A DNA stretch of 64,000 nt from Sceloporus undulatus. Lineage: Eukaryota > Chordata > Lepidosauria > Squamata > Phrynosomatidae. The DNA lies in the NCBI RefSeq assembly GCF_019175285.1, contig NC_056524.1, forward strand, positions 11,067,656-11,131,655. Direction: 5' to 3'. Below are positions 63,962 to 64,000 of this stretch, piece by piece. The notes beneath the pieces were generated by a model, which worked only from the letters and a program-made list of their open reading frames with translations, ran no database searches and was not told the DNA's origin. How positions within the stretch are numbered: the first letter of the stretch is position 1; every line of letters begins with the position of its first letter. Made by a program: the position numbers and the translations under genes.

Positions 63962-64000
63962 TTTATATTCTCTTTTCTGCCCCTATTGTATGGCTTCAGT

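Overview
The window is vertebrate nuclear DNA, almost certainly from a squamate reptile, probably an iguanian-type lizard. The evidence is the repeat population: many tRNA-derived SINEs with the body and CAA tail of the Sauria/ACA type, a 5S-rRNA-derived SINE, several truncated CR1 LINEs, L2-like LINE ends, Penelope-like elements with hammerhead-type ends, and very many palindromic MITEs. The sequence is intron-rich or intergenic; there is no prokaryotic gene organisation, and most long open frames are chance or repeat-derived.

The only host gene I can name with confidence is PCF11 (pre-mRNA cleavage complex II subunit). Its 5' end is present twice, head-on. A left copy on the + strand has the promoter at 46.9-47.7 kb, exon 1 at 47.70-47.93 kb and exon 2 at 53.54-53.67 kb. 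It stops at a run of exactly 100 N (53,681-53,780). A right copy on the - strand has exon 3 at 53.87-54.06 kb, exon 2 at 55.67-55.79 kb, exon 1 at 61.31-61.54 kb and the promoter to 62.29 kb. The two arms (about 46.92-53.68 and 55.66-62.29 kb) are reverse complements that differ by many one-base insertions and deletions, including in coding exons. An assembly artefact (an unpolished second haplotype or palindromic read joined through a scaffold gap) is more likely than two working genes. A genuine inverted duplication is not excluded.

A third, older relative of the PCF11 upstream block lies at 5.0-5.2 kb, and the sequence beside it (4.45-4.98 kb) is a diverged relative of 62.3-62.76 kb. Both encode fragments of an unrecognised small membrane-protein-like peptide. 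The 4.2-5.9 kb stretch is CpG-rich, with ZNF143-like, CCAAT, YY1-like and GC-box motifs, and looks like one or two promoters of unidentified transcripts.

Layout: 0-4 kb SINEs, MITEs, a palindromic minisatellite and CR1; 4.2-6.1 kb promoter-like CpG DNA; 6.3-46.9 kb a transposon-rich intergenic desert with an L2-like LINE reverse-transcriptase fragment (13.0-14.1 kb), nested CR1, Tigger-like, Harbinger-like and Penelope-like insertions, and one unexplained terminal-exon-like frame (45.5-45.9 kb); 46.9-62.3 kb the PCF11 inverted repeat; 62.3-64 kb the related small gene unit, CR1 and a MITE. Several nested insertions give clean empty-site evidence for the 3-bp target duplications (TAA/TTA type) of the palindromic MITEs.
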